Below, piece by piece: positions 34,815 to 46,990 of a stretch of DNA of 64,000 bases. Source of the stretch: Cloeon dipterum (lineage: Eukaryota > Arthropoda > Insecta > Ephemeroptera > Baetidae). The stretch is taken from positions 12,838,545 through 12,902,544 of the forward strand of contig NC_088790.1 in the NCBI RefSeq assembly GCF_949628265.1, in the 5' to 3' direction. A program made the translations under genes and the position numbers. The notes under the pieces are model-generated. The model was not told the DNA's origin. It was given only the letters and a program-made list of their open reading frames with translations, and made no database searches. Within the stretch, counting starts at the first letter, position 1, and each line of letters starts with the position of its first letter.

Positions 34815-37227
34815 ATTCAAAACAGACCACCTTCATTAAATTTTGTTTAAATTGCATCGTAAATTGTTAATAATTAAGAACTGCCCTCTGCAGCCAAGAA
34901 GCACCAGCCGAAAATTTTTCAGTTCATTACTATACTCTATTTCTTCAAAAATGCGTCGCTCCCAACTGTTTTAGCTTCCCTCTATTATCTTATGTTTTAA
35001 AAATTACAGTTTCCTTTGCAATAAATAACTTTGGAATCGTTGCAGTAAGGTTTTTACACTGTTAATTTAATAAGGATGTTTTTGCTATAGTTTAATATCT
35101 TGAATCTAGATTATAGTGATGATTCTGTTAATCTCACATGTTTGCTTGTGGAATTGAAGCGTGAAACTGCTAAGGCCATTTTAGACTAGAAAATTACACA
35201 TATTTAACGTTTATCACCGCAGCGTGAATTTGACTAATTATGAACACTTCTTGGCGTTTACAAGAGTTTGGCTCAAGGGCTGTACAATCAAACAACACCG
35301 TTTGCGTGATGCTCTCGCTCAATATTTTTTTCCTCCAAATTTGTATCACGATGATGCTGTTATTAAAAGCAAACACAACTCGGCGATATCCCGAACTGAC
35401 ACACCAACCGTAAAGCATAAAATTGGAGAGCTTGCACGCGTGTGTTATTTTTTAGTATCGGGAAAAATCAAATTGACATGCTTTTATAGAAAGTAAAAAA
35501 ATTAATATAAAAATACCGAGTTGCTGTCATGTGCCGTGTTTTGTGTTTGTACAACGGAACCTGTTTATGTAATTTTGGACTGATCTTTGTTGTGTTGACA
35601 AATGAGAGAAATAATATTTTCAAGAGACAAACAACTGATTATAGTATTTCAAAAAGGATACATTTCTTTAACGAAGAAAATGAGAGAACATATAATAAAT
35701 AACATAAATTGTTCAGCTCATTCTCTTTACTTATTTTATATTCATTGATTTTTTGTTCTTTTATCGTAATTTGAAGTTTAGGGAAGTGCACCCACAGAGT
35801 ATCTCACTGGATATTAATTGGTTCCAGAAGAGACAATTTTTAGGAGTAAATTAATTCTTCTTTTATAAAAGCTCTCGCGGTGGCATGAGAGGAAGCATTC
35901 GCGAGGGCTGATTGTTGTCTCGTGATCATTAGCAGATAATTAGGCGGGGCAAACGCTGAAGAGCGGTGACACCGACATTTTTCGGAACTGCTGTTCATTG
36001 GATGTGACGAGGAAGCTCGCTAAAATTTGTCGGAGAACGTTGATTATGAACGCTCCACACAACGTTTTTTATTTCCAAAAAAAGAGGAAGATCGAGTAAA
36101 AATAGCTCAGTTTTCAAAGTGAATTTCTAGGTGTTGGAGGCTGAAATTGTTTATTTTTAATTAACATTTTAATTAATTTACCTCATAAAGAAATTAATTC
36201 GTGGATACAAAATATTTGGATTTTCTCTGGGAAGTAATTTTTGGAATTAATCTACTGCCCTCTTTGAGACGCGTATTTATTAACTAATGTTTTATCAGTT
36301 ATGCCTGCCGTGGTGATTTTATGGTTTGCCAAAATCGATCACTTTTGTCTTCTTAAAATACTATCCGTTTTTGCAAACATTTTTATGTGTGTTCAGTGCA
36401 TGAACTTTCAATTAATTAAGGTGAAAACTCGGGATTTTGAAACAGCGTATTTCGCGTGCGTCAAAAGTGCATATAGGAAGCCTCAAAGTTAGATAACTAT
36501 GAAGCCCCACAAATTGATTTCACGCAACGTATTGCATTTTCCCTCACACCCCTTAGGGAGAGAGAAATCGACTCTCAAAGGTAGCCAGTGCGCTTACCCT
36601 CGCATTGAAAGAAAACACAGTATTAAAAAAAATCGTTGTATATGCTGGGTTATTTTTAATCAAAGCGAATGGAAAGATTTTCATTTTGAGATGCACGAAA
36701 AAATAATATGAAGGCGCGCAGTCGTCTGGAACTCTTTTCGTCTAAATTTAGCTCCTTGTGAGCATGTGAAATGGAGCCGCAGCAAAAGGAAACTGTGAAA
36801 TGATCTATTTTGGTGCATATCAAAAGCACTTTGGATGCTGAAATTGTCTTGGCCTATAAATGTTTAAATTTAAGCTCAAAACATGCAGAGAAAGGTTAGA
36901 TTTTCTTACCCAAACAAAGTGCTAAAAGCATTTCACATACAAATTATAAAACCTTGGCCTTCTAATAAAGATCAAAAACGAATTCCCCGCCGACGTATTT
37001 TAATTATTACCAGAGTCCACATGGTCCGGTGAATCATTTTGCAAAACGGACTAATTGGCTCTTGTGTACACTGCAGAAAGGCCGTGTGAATTTCTCAATG
37101 GGTGCCTCATTGCGCGTTCGGCAGCCAAGAGAACAAAAACAAAGGTGAATCAGTTTTCTCGTTTCAGAGCAAGTTCTAATTAAGAGAGCCTAGCCAGATG
37201 TTGAGAGCATAAATTTTGGCTCGGATA

Positions 37228-37229
<2 letters not shown>

Positions 37230-37283
<54 letters not shown>

Positions 37284-37291
37284 CTCTCTCA
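37230..37291. repeat. (CT)n microsatellite
   Basis: About 47 bases of uninterrupted CT followed by an interrupted TTTC/CTCT tail. On the other strand it reads (GA)n, the type of sequence bound by GAGA-factor-like proteins in insects. It sits in the middle of the 7.7-kb intergenic region. Confidence 0.9.
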
Positions 37292-40200
37292 CAGAAGCCT
37301 ATATACCAACTCGAGCCCTACGTAGACTAAACTTTTGTATTTATTTCTACACAGAACTGCTCATTAAAGGGTTGTGCAATTTATTTTATAATTGAAATAT
37401 TTTGTTTTGGATGGTATTATGTAAACTAAAACCGTTTTTAAAAATAAATAACTAGAATTGCGGTTGTAAGCTGGAAGATTTTCAATTTAAAGTCAATTAT
37501 AAGAGTCAATTTAAACATTTATTTATGGAGAAAATTCCTTTTTATAGTCACCTTCACGATATTCACTTGTTATCCATTTAAGATTTTAAGCCTACAGGAT
37601 ATTTCAGTAAATTTTCAGCTGGTTACTTGATCAAATTTTGATCATTTTAAGGTGTATAAATATTTTAGGGGAAACCGGTTAATGTTTAAAGGAATCCTAA
37701 AAATCTTGGGATATTATTTTATCGGTTCACTTCTTATGAGTTGGGTGACCACCTGGTAGACAACAACTCGCGAAATCTCCGCGTCCCAATAAAATCACGA
37801 ACGAATAACATTGGTGCATGCTGCATGGGCCTCATTGGAGGAAGCCCAGACCAGAAAAGGGTCAGCTCGTGTTAATGTCCCTAAATTTTAACGCTATATG
37901 TAGATATTTTATGCCATGAAATAATATAATTTCATGCATGCTGTAAAAGTGCAACTTTCGCAATTCTACCAAATCCAAATGGACTCTTTATTGTAATGCA
38001 AAAATGGAGTCAAATGTAGGCGCAAATCAGCCCACACTCGACCCCTGAATTCTCCCCGGATTCTCACACAGCAAGTGCACGCAAAGCATAAACTATACAA
38101 TGCGAGCCAACGGCTTGGTAAATTTGCACGATTTACTGTTCAAGATTTCAAAAAATAACTATTATCTTTATTCCACTTAACGATAGGTCTTAATAACAGA
38201 TGAATCCGTGAACAAATTAAATTTTTGCTGCTTCGTTAATCATAATATCTAGATAAAAAATCTTTCATGGACAATATATATTATAAACAATTTTTTTATT
38301 TTATGAGTAGAGTTGTTGGGAATTTGGCGAAAAAATAATATCCTAAAAATCTTTACCATTGCATCCACACTATAATTCGTTTTGAGCGATGCACTTATAT
38401 TGTGTGAAATTCCAGGGTTTGTGTTCATTTAAGGTCAGTTTTGTTTATACAAATACTTTGAGAAAAATAGTTGAAAAACTATATGCGTAGCCCTTTAAGC
38501 ATAATTTATTAATTAAACAAATTCGATCGAGACTGGATGAGGTTGACTCATTGTCAGTCAGACTGACACGTATTTACATTTAGTCGGATTCGGATAGCAT
38601 ATAGGCCGTCGGTTAAAATCGAACCGCTCAGGAGTTAAGCCGCAAAGCCGTTGTGTGCGAGAGGGGTATTTTTAAAACTGAACCATATCTGCAAAGCATC
38701 AAACACAGCGGCACCAGAGCTAGGGCCGTGAGTAAAAAGTCGCTTCTTGCAGCCAAAAATTGTAACCAAATTAATGAGCTGAACTTTGAAACTATATTTA
38801 ATTCTGGCTGGTCGCGCGCAAGACACAAAGAAATCTGAACTCGAAACGCTCTTCACCTGTGCTGTTGAGCAATTTCCCCCTTTTGCTTATGCCAACAACA
38901 AAGAGACACTTGAGACTTGAGGAAGACTGAGGACTAAAGCGAGACAAATTTTCAAAGAGAAAATAGGTATTCAGTTACAAAAGGTTTTTTGGCCTTATTT
39001 ATTATAGGTTAGGAATTTTCTAGTGCTGTTTCGGTCTCGTTATATATTAAATAAATTATTTTTAATGCATGCCAGAGCTTTTGTCCTCTCTCCGACAGTA
39101 ATTATGGAATAAAGTTATGCTGGGGGGATCGAAAACATACGATTAGCTTCAATGAAATGATTGACCCGATCAGCCCGAAGGGTTCACACTTACGCAATAG
39201 GCGACAAAATATTGCGCATTTCCCTTCTGCACATAGTGCACAGACAATTGCAGTGCTGTATTTTTTAATGTCCCCAACTTCTTTAAAAACTAATTTAAAA
39301 CGCGCTTGACATTTCTTTCTTCAAAGAACTGTCTTTTTATGTATCTGAAGGCAATGGATTTTCTGTAAAAGTTTATGAAATACGTTTTACCACAAACATA
39401 TAATACCATACTATTTAATAATTATTTGACGCTTAAAACGCCATGTTAATAGTTTTGTTAATAGCAATCAGAATTCTATTAAAGACTCACACTTTGACTT
39501 GCTTAATTTATTGATTTTGAGAAACAATTAATCCCTTGAAAAATCTGTTTTTCAAAGTTAATACGGTTAAGTACGAGCTAATATTTTTCGTGGCTCGAAT
39601 GAAATATTACAAAATTTTAATTTATTGCAATGTAACAAACTCTAAGACATTTTGCCCCTGAAAACCAACTGAAAATCTTTTTAGAGCAAAAAATCAACCA
39701 ATTAATAGGTCTAATCAAAACTTGGAAATAAATTTTTCAAAATCGCAGTGAAACAGGTGGGCTTGTGTGGATCTTCAGCTAAATTATAAAGATTGATTTT
39801 GAGATGTTCAAATGACGTAATTTGAATGGAGGTTAAAAATTTTGGCTATTCGTCAAAATTTCACAAACCGCCGATTACAAACTAGACAAAAAATTAATTT
39901 ATCTCTTTGTCCTCTTGAAATCAGAGACAGAAGAAACAAGTGGTGGTGTCGTGAGGATTGGGGTGTTTACGTTTACGCTGCACGTGATTTTGCGACCGCT
40001 GTTTCAGCTCGTTTGGCTCTGCTCAACCCTTTTCTCTTCGCACGGCAGTTTTCTTGTTGCTTTTGAGTCTGAGGGCGACGAGGGTCGCAGACCAGCCGGC
40101 GGGGGCGTTTACGTGCGACGCACTGACGTCAACGTGCGTTCGCTTGGCACCCAAATACGCTGCTGGGCTGTCAACTCTCACTCAGAACGCAGAAATCAGC

Positions 40201-40820
40201 TCGCAGCGTCGGTTGCGCGTGCTCTTTAATTTTCGTTACATTACACTCTGTCTCCCCCTCGAATATTCTTCCTCGCCGTCGCGCTAATACGCTTCTTGTA
40301 TTTTATTTTAATTTTGCGGCGTAGAAAAGCGGCTATTCTGAGCCGACAGCTGCCGCTGGAGCTGTTAAATTAGCCACGAATAATAATCTGCGAGCACGAG
40401 CGAGCGAAAACACTACTTGAGCTTGATTCGCACTCACATGCACACGCTCATGACCTCGCAAAAAAGACATACATTTCCTGAGCGTTCCGATAGCTTCCAA
40501 AGGGTTGAATTGGATATAATTTGAAAGATCTTGATTTGGCTGTTATAACGGTGAGCAGAACGATTCAATACACAGAGCTCGTCATGCGTCGGAATCGGGA
40601 GAAACGGATCTTCTTAAATAAAATATTTGTACAAAGGAAAAGCCATTGCCTAAATTAAAAATTTGAAAAAAATAATATGCATGCGGTGTTCTGTTTTTCT
40701 AATTCAAGTTGAGGTTTGATCAAAAATTTAATAAAAAAAATAATCAATTTCATGCCCACCTTGTGTAATTTCAGGCGTCGCTCAGCGTAGTGTTGCAAGA
40801 AGTGCCGTAGAGCGGCGAAA

Positions 40821-43800
40821 ATGATGCTGTACGTGCGGTCACGCAGCAGAAAGATCACCCTGGCGATGATCACGGCCGTGGTGATCGTATATCTCGTGAA
40901 TATCGCCTCCGTGAGCAACGAAGTCTGGAAGAACCCGCTCTGGTTCGCCAGACCAAATCCGCCACAGCAGCAGCAACAGAATAGGCGTCACGACAATCGC
41001 TTCTTCGTTGGTCACAATGGCAAGAAGAACATCAGCGTTGAGAAAATCGAGGGGGCGAGCAAACTCAACCACAACCTTCCACCCGAGTACAGGGTTGTCC
41101 ACCTCGACCTCAAGGGTGCACCTCCCAAGGTGAAGAAATTTACGGGATATTCTCTATGTTTTTTTTCATCTGATAAGTTTATTTTTAAATTAAGTGGATT
41201 TTAATTTTTCTATCGCTTAGACGTTGACCTGCGTAAAAATATAGATTGGTATTAAAAATGTACATATTTTAAAAACTGATGGCCATCAAAATCGAAATTA
41301 AAAATTGAATACACATAGATGATTAATTTTGCTACATTGATTTAATTGAAATTGAAATTAAATAGCTTACTGTATTTTACAGTTGAGTTTCTTGCGAGTT
41401 CTGTTTCCCCTGATTGCGTCGGCCGGCGCCAACGCTGTCCTGATCGAGTACGAGGATATGTTCCCCTTCGTAAACAACCTGCGCAACGTGAGCGCCCGCA
41501 ACGCTTACACCAAGTCTGACGTTCAGGAAATCAACCGGATGGCGGCCAAGAGCCAGCTCGAGGTGATTCCGCTCGTGCAGACCTTTGGACACCTCGAGTT
41601 CGTCCTCAAGCTGGAGGAATTTGCGCATTTCCGAGAGTCCATAGACTTTCCTCAGGAAGTCTGTCCGAATCACCCTGAAGTCATGACCCTCATAAAAGAC
41701 TTGGTGCTGCAGGTGAATATTTCAAACATAGATGTTCAATTTATTTTAACAAACAGTTGTAAAAATTTCCATACTAAATTGAAACCGAATTCATCCTCAG
41801 TTTGAAAAACTTTATTTTATTGACAATTTGTTTTAAAAATTTAAATTACGAAAATTGTACAACTGTGCTCCACTTCTTTTATTTTTTTTTTTTTTAATAA
41901 TAGTTTATTAACTGATGCATCAAAATTGGAAACTTTTTGCATAGAATAATTTCTTATTTCTTAAGTAATTTTCTGTATGCTAAACTTGTTTTCACATCAC
42001 AATTAAAAGATTAAACTTAGATTCTTATATAAATTTACAAAATTAAACAAAAATAATGTTTCATAAAAAATACGAAAATTACCCATCAATTTTCCTCAAT
42101 TGATCATTATATTCATTATCTACTAATATCAGATGTATACTTTTATTTCTCAGGTTCGTGCCTTGCACCCTGAATCTCGTTACCTGCACATTGGCTGTGA
42201 CGAGGTGTTCCACTTGGCAATGTGCGCCCGGTGCTCGGCGGAGTTGCGGGCGTCCCAAATGCACCAAAAAGAACACAACGTGTTCGCCACCGACCCGAGA
42301 TTCAATATTTTCGCGGCACACGTCGCCAGGGTCGCTAGACTGGTGAGAAAACCCAACAAATCGCTTTTCCTAATCTTTGAGATCTAAATTGACGTCAGCA
42401 GAGAAAAGAAAATTATTGTTATAGACACGGTAAAAAACGTGCGATCAAAAGCAATCTGCTGCACGATCAAAATCTATTGCGCGTTACACTGCACGTATGA
42501 GCGCTTTTCGGCTACAAATCGATTATAAAAACCGCAGAGCTTGGGGAGTTTCATTCCCACAATTCATATATGCATTATATTGAATATGTCTGCGGAGTAC
42601 ATATATGCATAGAGTCTTTACCTCTATTGCCACTGTCGAAAACGCATAAACCTTTACGCACGCAATTATTTTGCTAGCCATCGTGTGCCTATAATTTTTA
42701 CATTTTTGCCCATGAACTAAACATAACTTATATATATATATATGATTCCTAGAAGACGAAAGTGAGTTGAAAAAATCGTTAACATAGAATAAGCTTTTCT
42801 GTGGTTTTAAGCTCCAGTTTTATTATTTATAATTTTCTTTCTTCGTTAATGTTCTAGGTTCGAGACGAGCTGGGCATGATCCCCATTATTTGGGACGATA
42901 TGCTTAGACAACAAGGTCCGAGACTAATCGGCTCCGAACTGACTAACTTAGTGGAGCCCATGGTTTGGGTTTACACAGACGACATCACGAGACTGGTACC
43001 ACACTATGTGTGGCACTCTTATGCTTCCATGTTCCCTAATATTTGGGTCGCTAGTGCTTTTAAGGTAAGAATAAAAGCGAACGTAAAAAGGGAGCTTGAC
43101 GAGGGATGGAAAGATTTTTTAGAGAGACCTTGATACTTTAACAACCTTTCCTTGTTTTTCTTTTCTTTTGGTCGGACTAAGACATTGTATGGTTTTCTGT
43201 GCCTTAATTGGTAGTGCAGAAGGCACTGGCCAAAATATAGTTAGGTTTTCTAAAGCATTTTTAATAATTGATATTTTATTTACGGAGAAAAAAGTGCTTG
43301 AAATATTTTATCCGCGGCACAATGAAAACAAAGACAAATTCAAATGTGAAAAATAATGAGAGAAAAATCAGATCATTTTTATGTAAATTCAATACGTTCC
43401 TTGAAATAAAATTAAGCTTTTTGCCATCATGTTGAGAGTTTTATACAAATTTTTTAAAATATATATATCTGTGTAACGCCTCTTTCTCTCCCTCTAAAAC
43501 AACCGTTTCATATTATTTCTCATAAATTAGACTATTTCATTTCCCTTCCTACTAAAAAAATTAACCTTTGCCTATGATTTCAGGGCGCCTCAGGCGAGCA
43601 AGCGCTGGTGCCCGACGTGGAGCGGCGGATGGCCAACACGGCCGCCTGGCTGCGTATCCTGAGCGGTGAGGAGGTGACCGGTCGCAAGGTGCGCCATTTT
43701 CGCGGCCTCGTGCTGACTGGCTGGTCGCGCTACGACCACTTCGCCGTGCTGTGCGAGTTGCTGCCATCGGCGGTGCCTTCGCTGGTGCTGGCCCTCGCCA

Positions 43801-45336
43801 TGACCAACTCGGGCCACGGGCACCACTCCGACACCGTGGCCCAAACCGCGATTTCCCTGCTTGGGTGTGGCATGGACATGAGGTACAATAGAAGCCAATT
43901 TAAAAAAATAATAAGAAACACAAAATGGACACACATGAATACATTAATTTACAGTATTTTTAGTCATAAAATCATAAACAATTTTTATGAATTTAAGCAA
44001 ATTGCGTGTTTATATAAAAAGGAGATGTTTGGATAAAACTATAATTCAAAGATTTGATCCAATAATTGATCTGGATCCGATTGGTACATTTTTAGACAAG
44101 ATTTTACATATTTTTTAGGATTTAAAAGCACAATTTTCAAATCCAGACATAACAAAACCATCATTAAAAATTGTTTTTAACTTGTATTATAAGATAATTT
44201 TTTTCATTTTGCTGTCTTCAGCTGTCATTTTGTGTCTTCAACGAGGCATATGTTTATATATAGGGAAATATTTATTATTTGACTCAACACTATATAACAC
44301 ATAGTTATACATGAGTTTCATTTTAAATTATTTTCACACGCATTGGGAAAAATGTATTTAAATTTTCGCATCATAAATTATTACATATGGAATGGAAAAG
44401 TTTGAATTTTGGTTTCAGACTTCGGGCGGATGGTTCGCCGGCGTTAATGTCAGCTGAGTCTTTGGTGATGGAGCCGCAGCAGCTCAGCCTGGGAGACATC
44501 TGTGCCTTTCCAGGTGCAAACGCGCTGTCCGTGATGCGGCAGTATGCCACCCTCAAGCAGCAGGTAGACGAACTCTTCTGGGAGCTGACCGAGAAGCAGG
44601 GCTGGCTCACCCCTTACAATGTGCGCCACGGCTTTTCAAGCCCCTGGAGAGTCGCCGAAGGACTTGGTAAGCAAATATCAACTCTTTCGCATTTTGTTTT
44701 AAATTTTTATAAAATGAATTGCCAATCTGATTTAACATTTCAATAAATGCTTAAATGAGCACTTTTCTTGTTCTAAAATCAAACAGAAATATTACTAAAA
44801 TACCGCGCTATAGAATTTCGTATTTTTATGCCACAAAAATGTTTAACTTAAGAAGTATCTTTTTTCCTGTAGCAATTTTGATGTATTTTTTGTATTATTA
44901 TTTTTTTTCGAGCTATAGCTGTTTTTTTTAAATTTAAGTACCATAGTTTGGAAATTCGACAATTATTCATTCAGTCAGCTGTCGTAAAAATATAGCAAAT
45001 AAAACGGTTGCTTGAAAAATCATGATTAATAATTCAATGATTTTGAAATAATTTCAGCAACCTATTTTCTCCGTTCAACCATTTTTTTTATTTTCAATCC
45101 CCAGTAAATAGAAAAAAACGTTTCTCATTTCAGCGAAGCAGCCATTCTTGATGTCCAACCTGGAGGCCCTGCGCAACTCTAGCCAGAAGGTGCTGAGCCA
45201 GTACCTGGACTCGAGTTCTGTGCGCGAATGGGTGGAACAACGCATCCAGCCCCTTTTCCTCAAGCTGAACGGTCTGCAGAGGGACGCGCAGTCCCTGATG
45301 GCGCGCACCCACTGGCCCAGAAGACCCCTCGATTAG
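40821..45336 (+). CDS. HEXD: hexosaminidase D, membrane-anchored GH20-like enzyme
   Basis: Seven exons (40821-41129, 41383-41712, 42154-42342, 42858-43064, 43584-43882, 44419-44666, 45134-45336) keep phase and give 594 residues. HEXD-type enzymes hydrolyse terminal beta-linked N-acetylgalactosamine or N-acetylglucosamine. The N-terminus is basic and then hydrophobic (ITLAMITAVVIVYLVNIASV, about residues 12-31), so this is a type II membrane protein. A Gln/Asn-rich stem follows. The TIM-barrel part begins with VVHLDLKGAPPK; YEDMFPF, VIPLVQTFGHLE and the catalytic Asp-Glu pair in HIGCDEVFH (about residues 229-230) are typical of the family. Later landmarks are PIIWDDMLR, VWVYTDD, GLVLTGWSRYDHF and the C-terminal helical part. 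Human HEXD lacks the N-terminal anchor, so a Golgi or surface location here is inference. The start is the first of two adjacent ATGs. Confidence 0.92.
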
Positions 45337-46990
45337 ACAAAATGTATGACGCGCGCGTGAATATGAGCTTTTTGCGTTTGACCGGCCGGCGTGTGCATGA
45401 GCGTGTTTTGAGATTATTCTCGCTGTCCACCTCTGATCTCTCTCTTTTATTTTTATTTAGTCGTACCGTATAAATAAGTCCGACTGTGTATTTTCGTCTG
45501 GCGGACACTCTCGACTTTGATAAATACTCTGGCGAGGCAATTATTTTTACCTGCACACAAACACTATAATACTTGTACAACAGTAGTAATTCTCACTTGC
45601 TTTAGTTTGCTGATCTCTCTGTCGCAACCAAAAGATTTTGAGTTTTTTTGCCGATTCCCAAAACGCCGGCTCGGATGATTTTCAAGTTTATGTGCATATG
45701 TCGATTATGACAAGACAAAAAGCAGACTATACGACGATCGATTCTCCGCATTCTCTCAGGATGACTTTGTATTCCACGACAAATATAAGTGCTGATTATT
45801 ACATTTAAATAAATCTTCGTGTTTTTAAATGTTCAAAAATAATTGTAAATTTTGTATTAAAAGCCTATAAATTATTTAAAAAATCATGGTAATAAAGGAA
45901 AAAAATTGCGTTATGTATTGATGTTGTGTGAACATTTATTTTGTGCTATTTCCAGTGCTTCAATACATATATTTTTTTTGGAAACAAAAATTATTCAGTA
46001 TAATCTGAGAACCTATATACCCCTAATAAAACAGTGAAACTTTTAAAAATAAGATAACGCTGGCAGCTGTTGCATGCACGTATATTTATATTTTGCATCC
46101 ATGCCATGTGTGTCCGTGCACACACCAACGCACGCTCTTGTGAGTATATGCTAATATTAGCTCTCATTTTGACGTAATTGGCCTGAAGCCATTCAACTCT
46201 TCTCGCGCGCCCCTCAATCAAAGAGTTTGGCTCGAAAATAATTTCATTAGTGCGCAACATTGCCTCTTCTCTCCTTTGCATCATGCCATTTCAATAGATT
46301 AATCGCTCTCTTGATTAGTCCATGGTTGTCCACTATAAAATATCTTTCAATAAATATGTTATAAAAAACATAAAAAATAAAAATTGACTGACGTTGTGAT
46401 TCTTAAACAAAAATTGAAAATTAAAAAGCAAAAAAATCAAAGATTTTGCATTTTTTCACTTTAAAATATAAATATCAACTATATACAGAAGAACCGGAAG
46501 ATACATACTATGGTATATAGGGTGGAATATGGTGCAAGATCGGAAACTTGACTGCATAGGCTATTAAAAATGCATTAATTTTCTCAAATAACGTTAAATT
46601 ATTTAGCTGAAAATGTTTCTAACTTGATAGTTAAAATAAAAATCATAAGTCGCCTTAATCTTAATCATAACGAATAATGCGTCGATTGCGTGGTGTAAGG
46701 AAATCTACGCAGAACGCATTTTGCCGCGGTACGTTTTAAAAAGAGTGTAAAGAGTACCAACAAGAGTCAGAATATTTGAGCGCCACGAATCCTAGGAGGT
46801 TCACCAACCTAACGCGAAAAACACTGGGCAAGCTTGAGTGAAGAGCTGGTGAAGAGTGAAGTCATTACGCCGGGTCACCTCGTGCTCTTGTCAATTTTTC
46901 GCTAATTGCGAAGTGATTGTGAATTCTGCTGCGATCGGTGGTGTAAATTAGCCAAGTAGACGCGCGTGCAAGATATTCTCCGCCTCCACC
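45337..46990. other. spacer between HEXD and PPM1G
   Basis: HEXD 3' UTR (AATAAA near 45808), AT-rich spacer, then the PPM1G promoter and 5' leader (about 46680-46990, more GC-balanced). No coding exon is visible. Confidence 0.45.

Larger units (their letters stand above)
33110..40820. other. 7.7-kb intergenic region between divergent XXYLT1 and HEXD genes
   Basis: No coding exon is supported. Contents seen: the XXYLT1 5' end next to a GC-rich patch at 33140-33480; a CG-rich patch at 34270-34590; a MITE-like element at 34638-34814; a (CT)n tract at 37230-37291; and a second CG-rich, promoter-like patch at 39920-40420 shortly upstream of HEXD. The rest is AT-rich. The CG-rich patches are the best candidates for promoters and non-coding first exons. 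Confidence 0.45.

Noticed and set aside
38595-38660. tRNA-like words (GGTTAAAATCGAACC)
   Set aside because: The segment forms no cloverleaf with correct arm spacing or acceptor stem on either strand.
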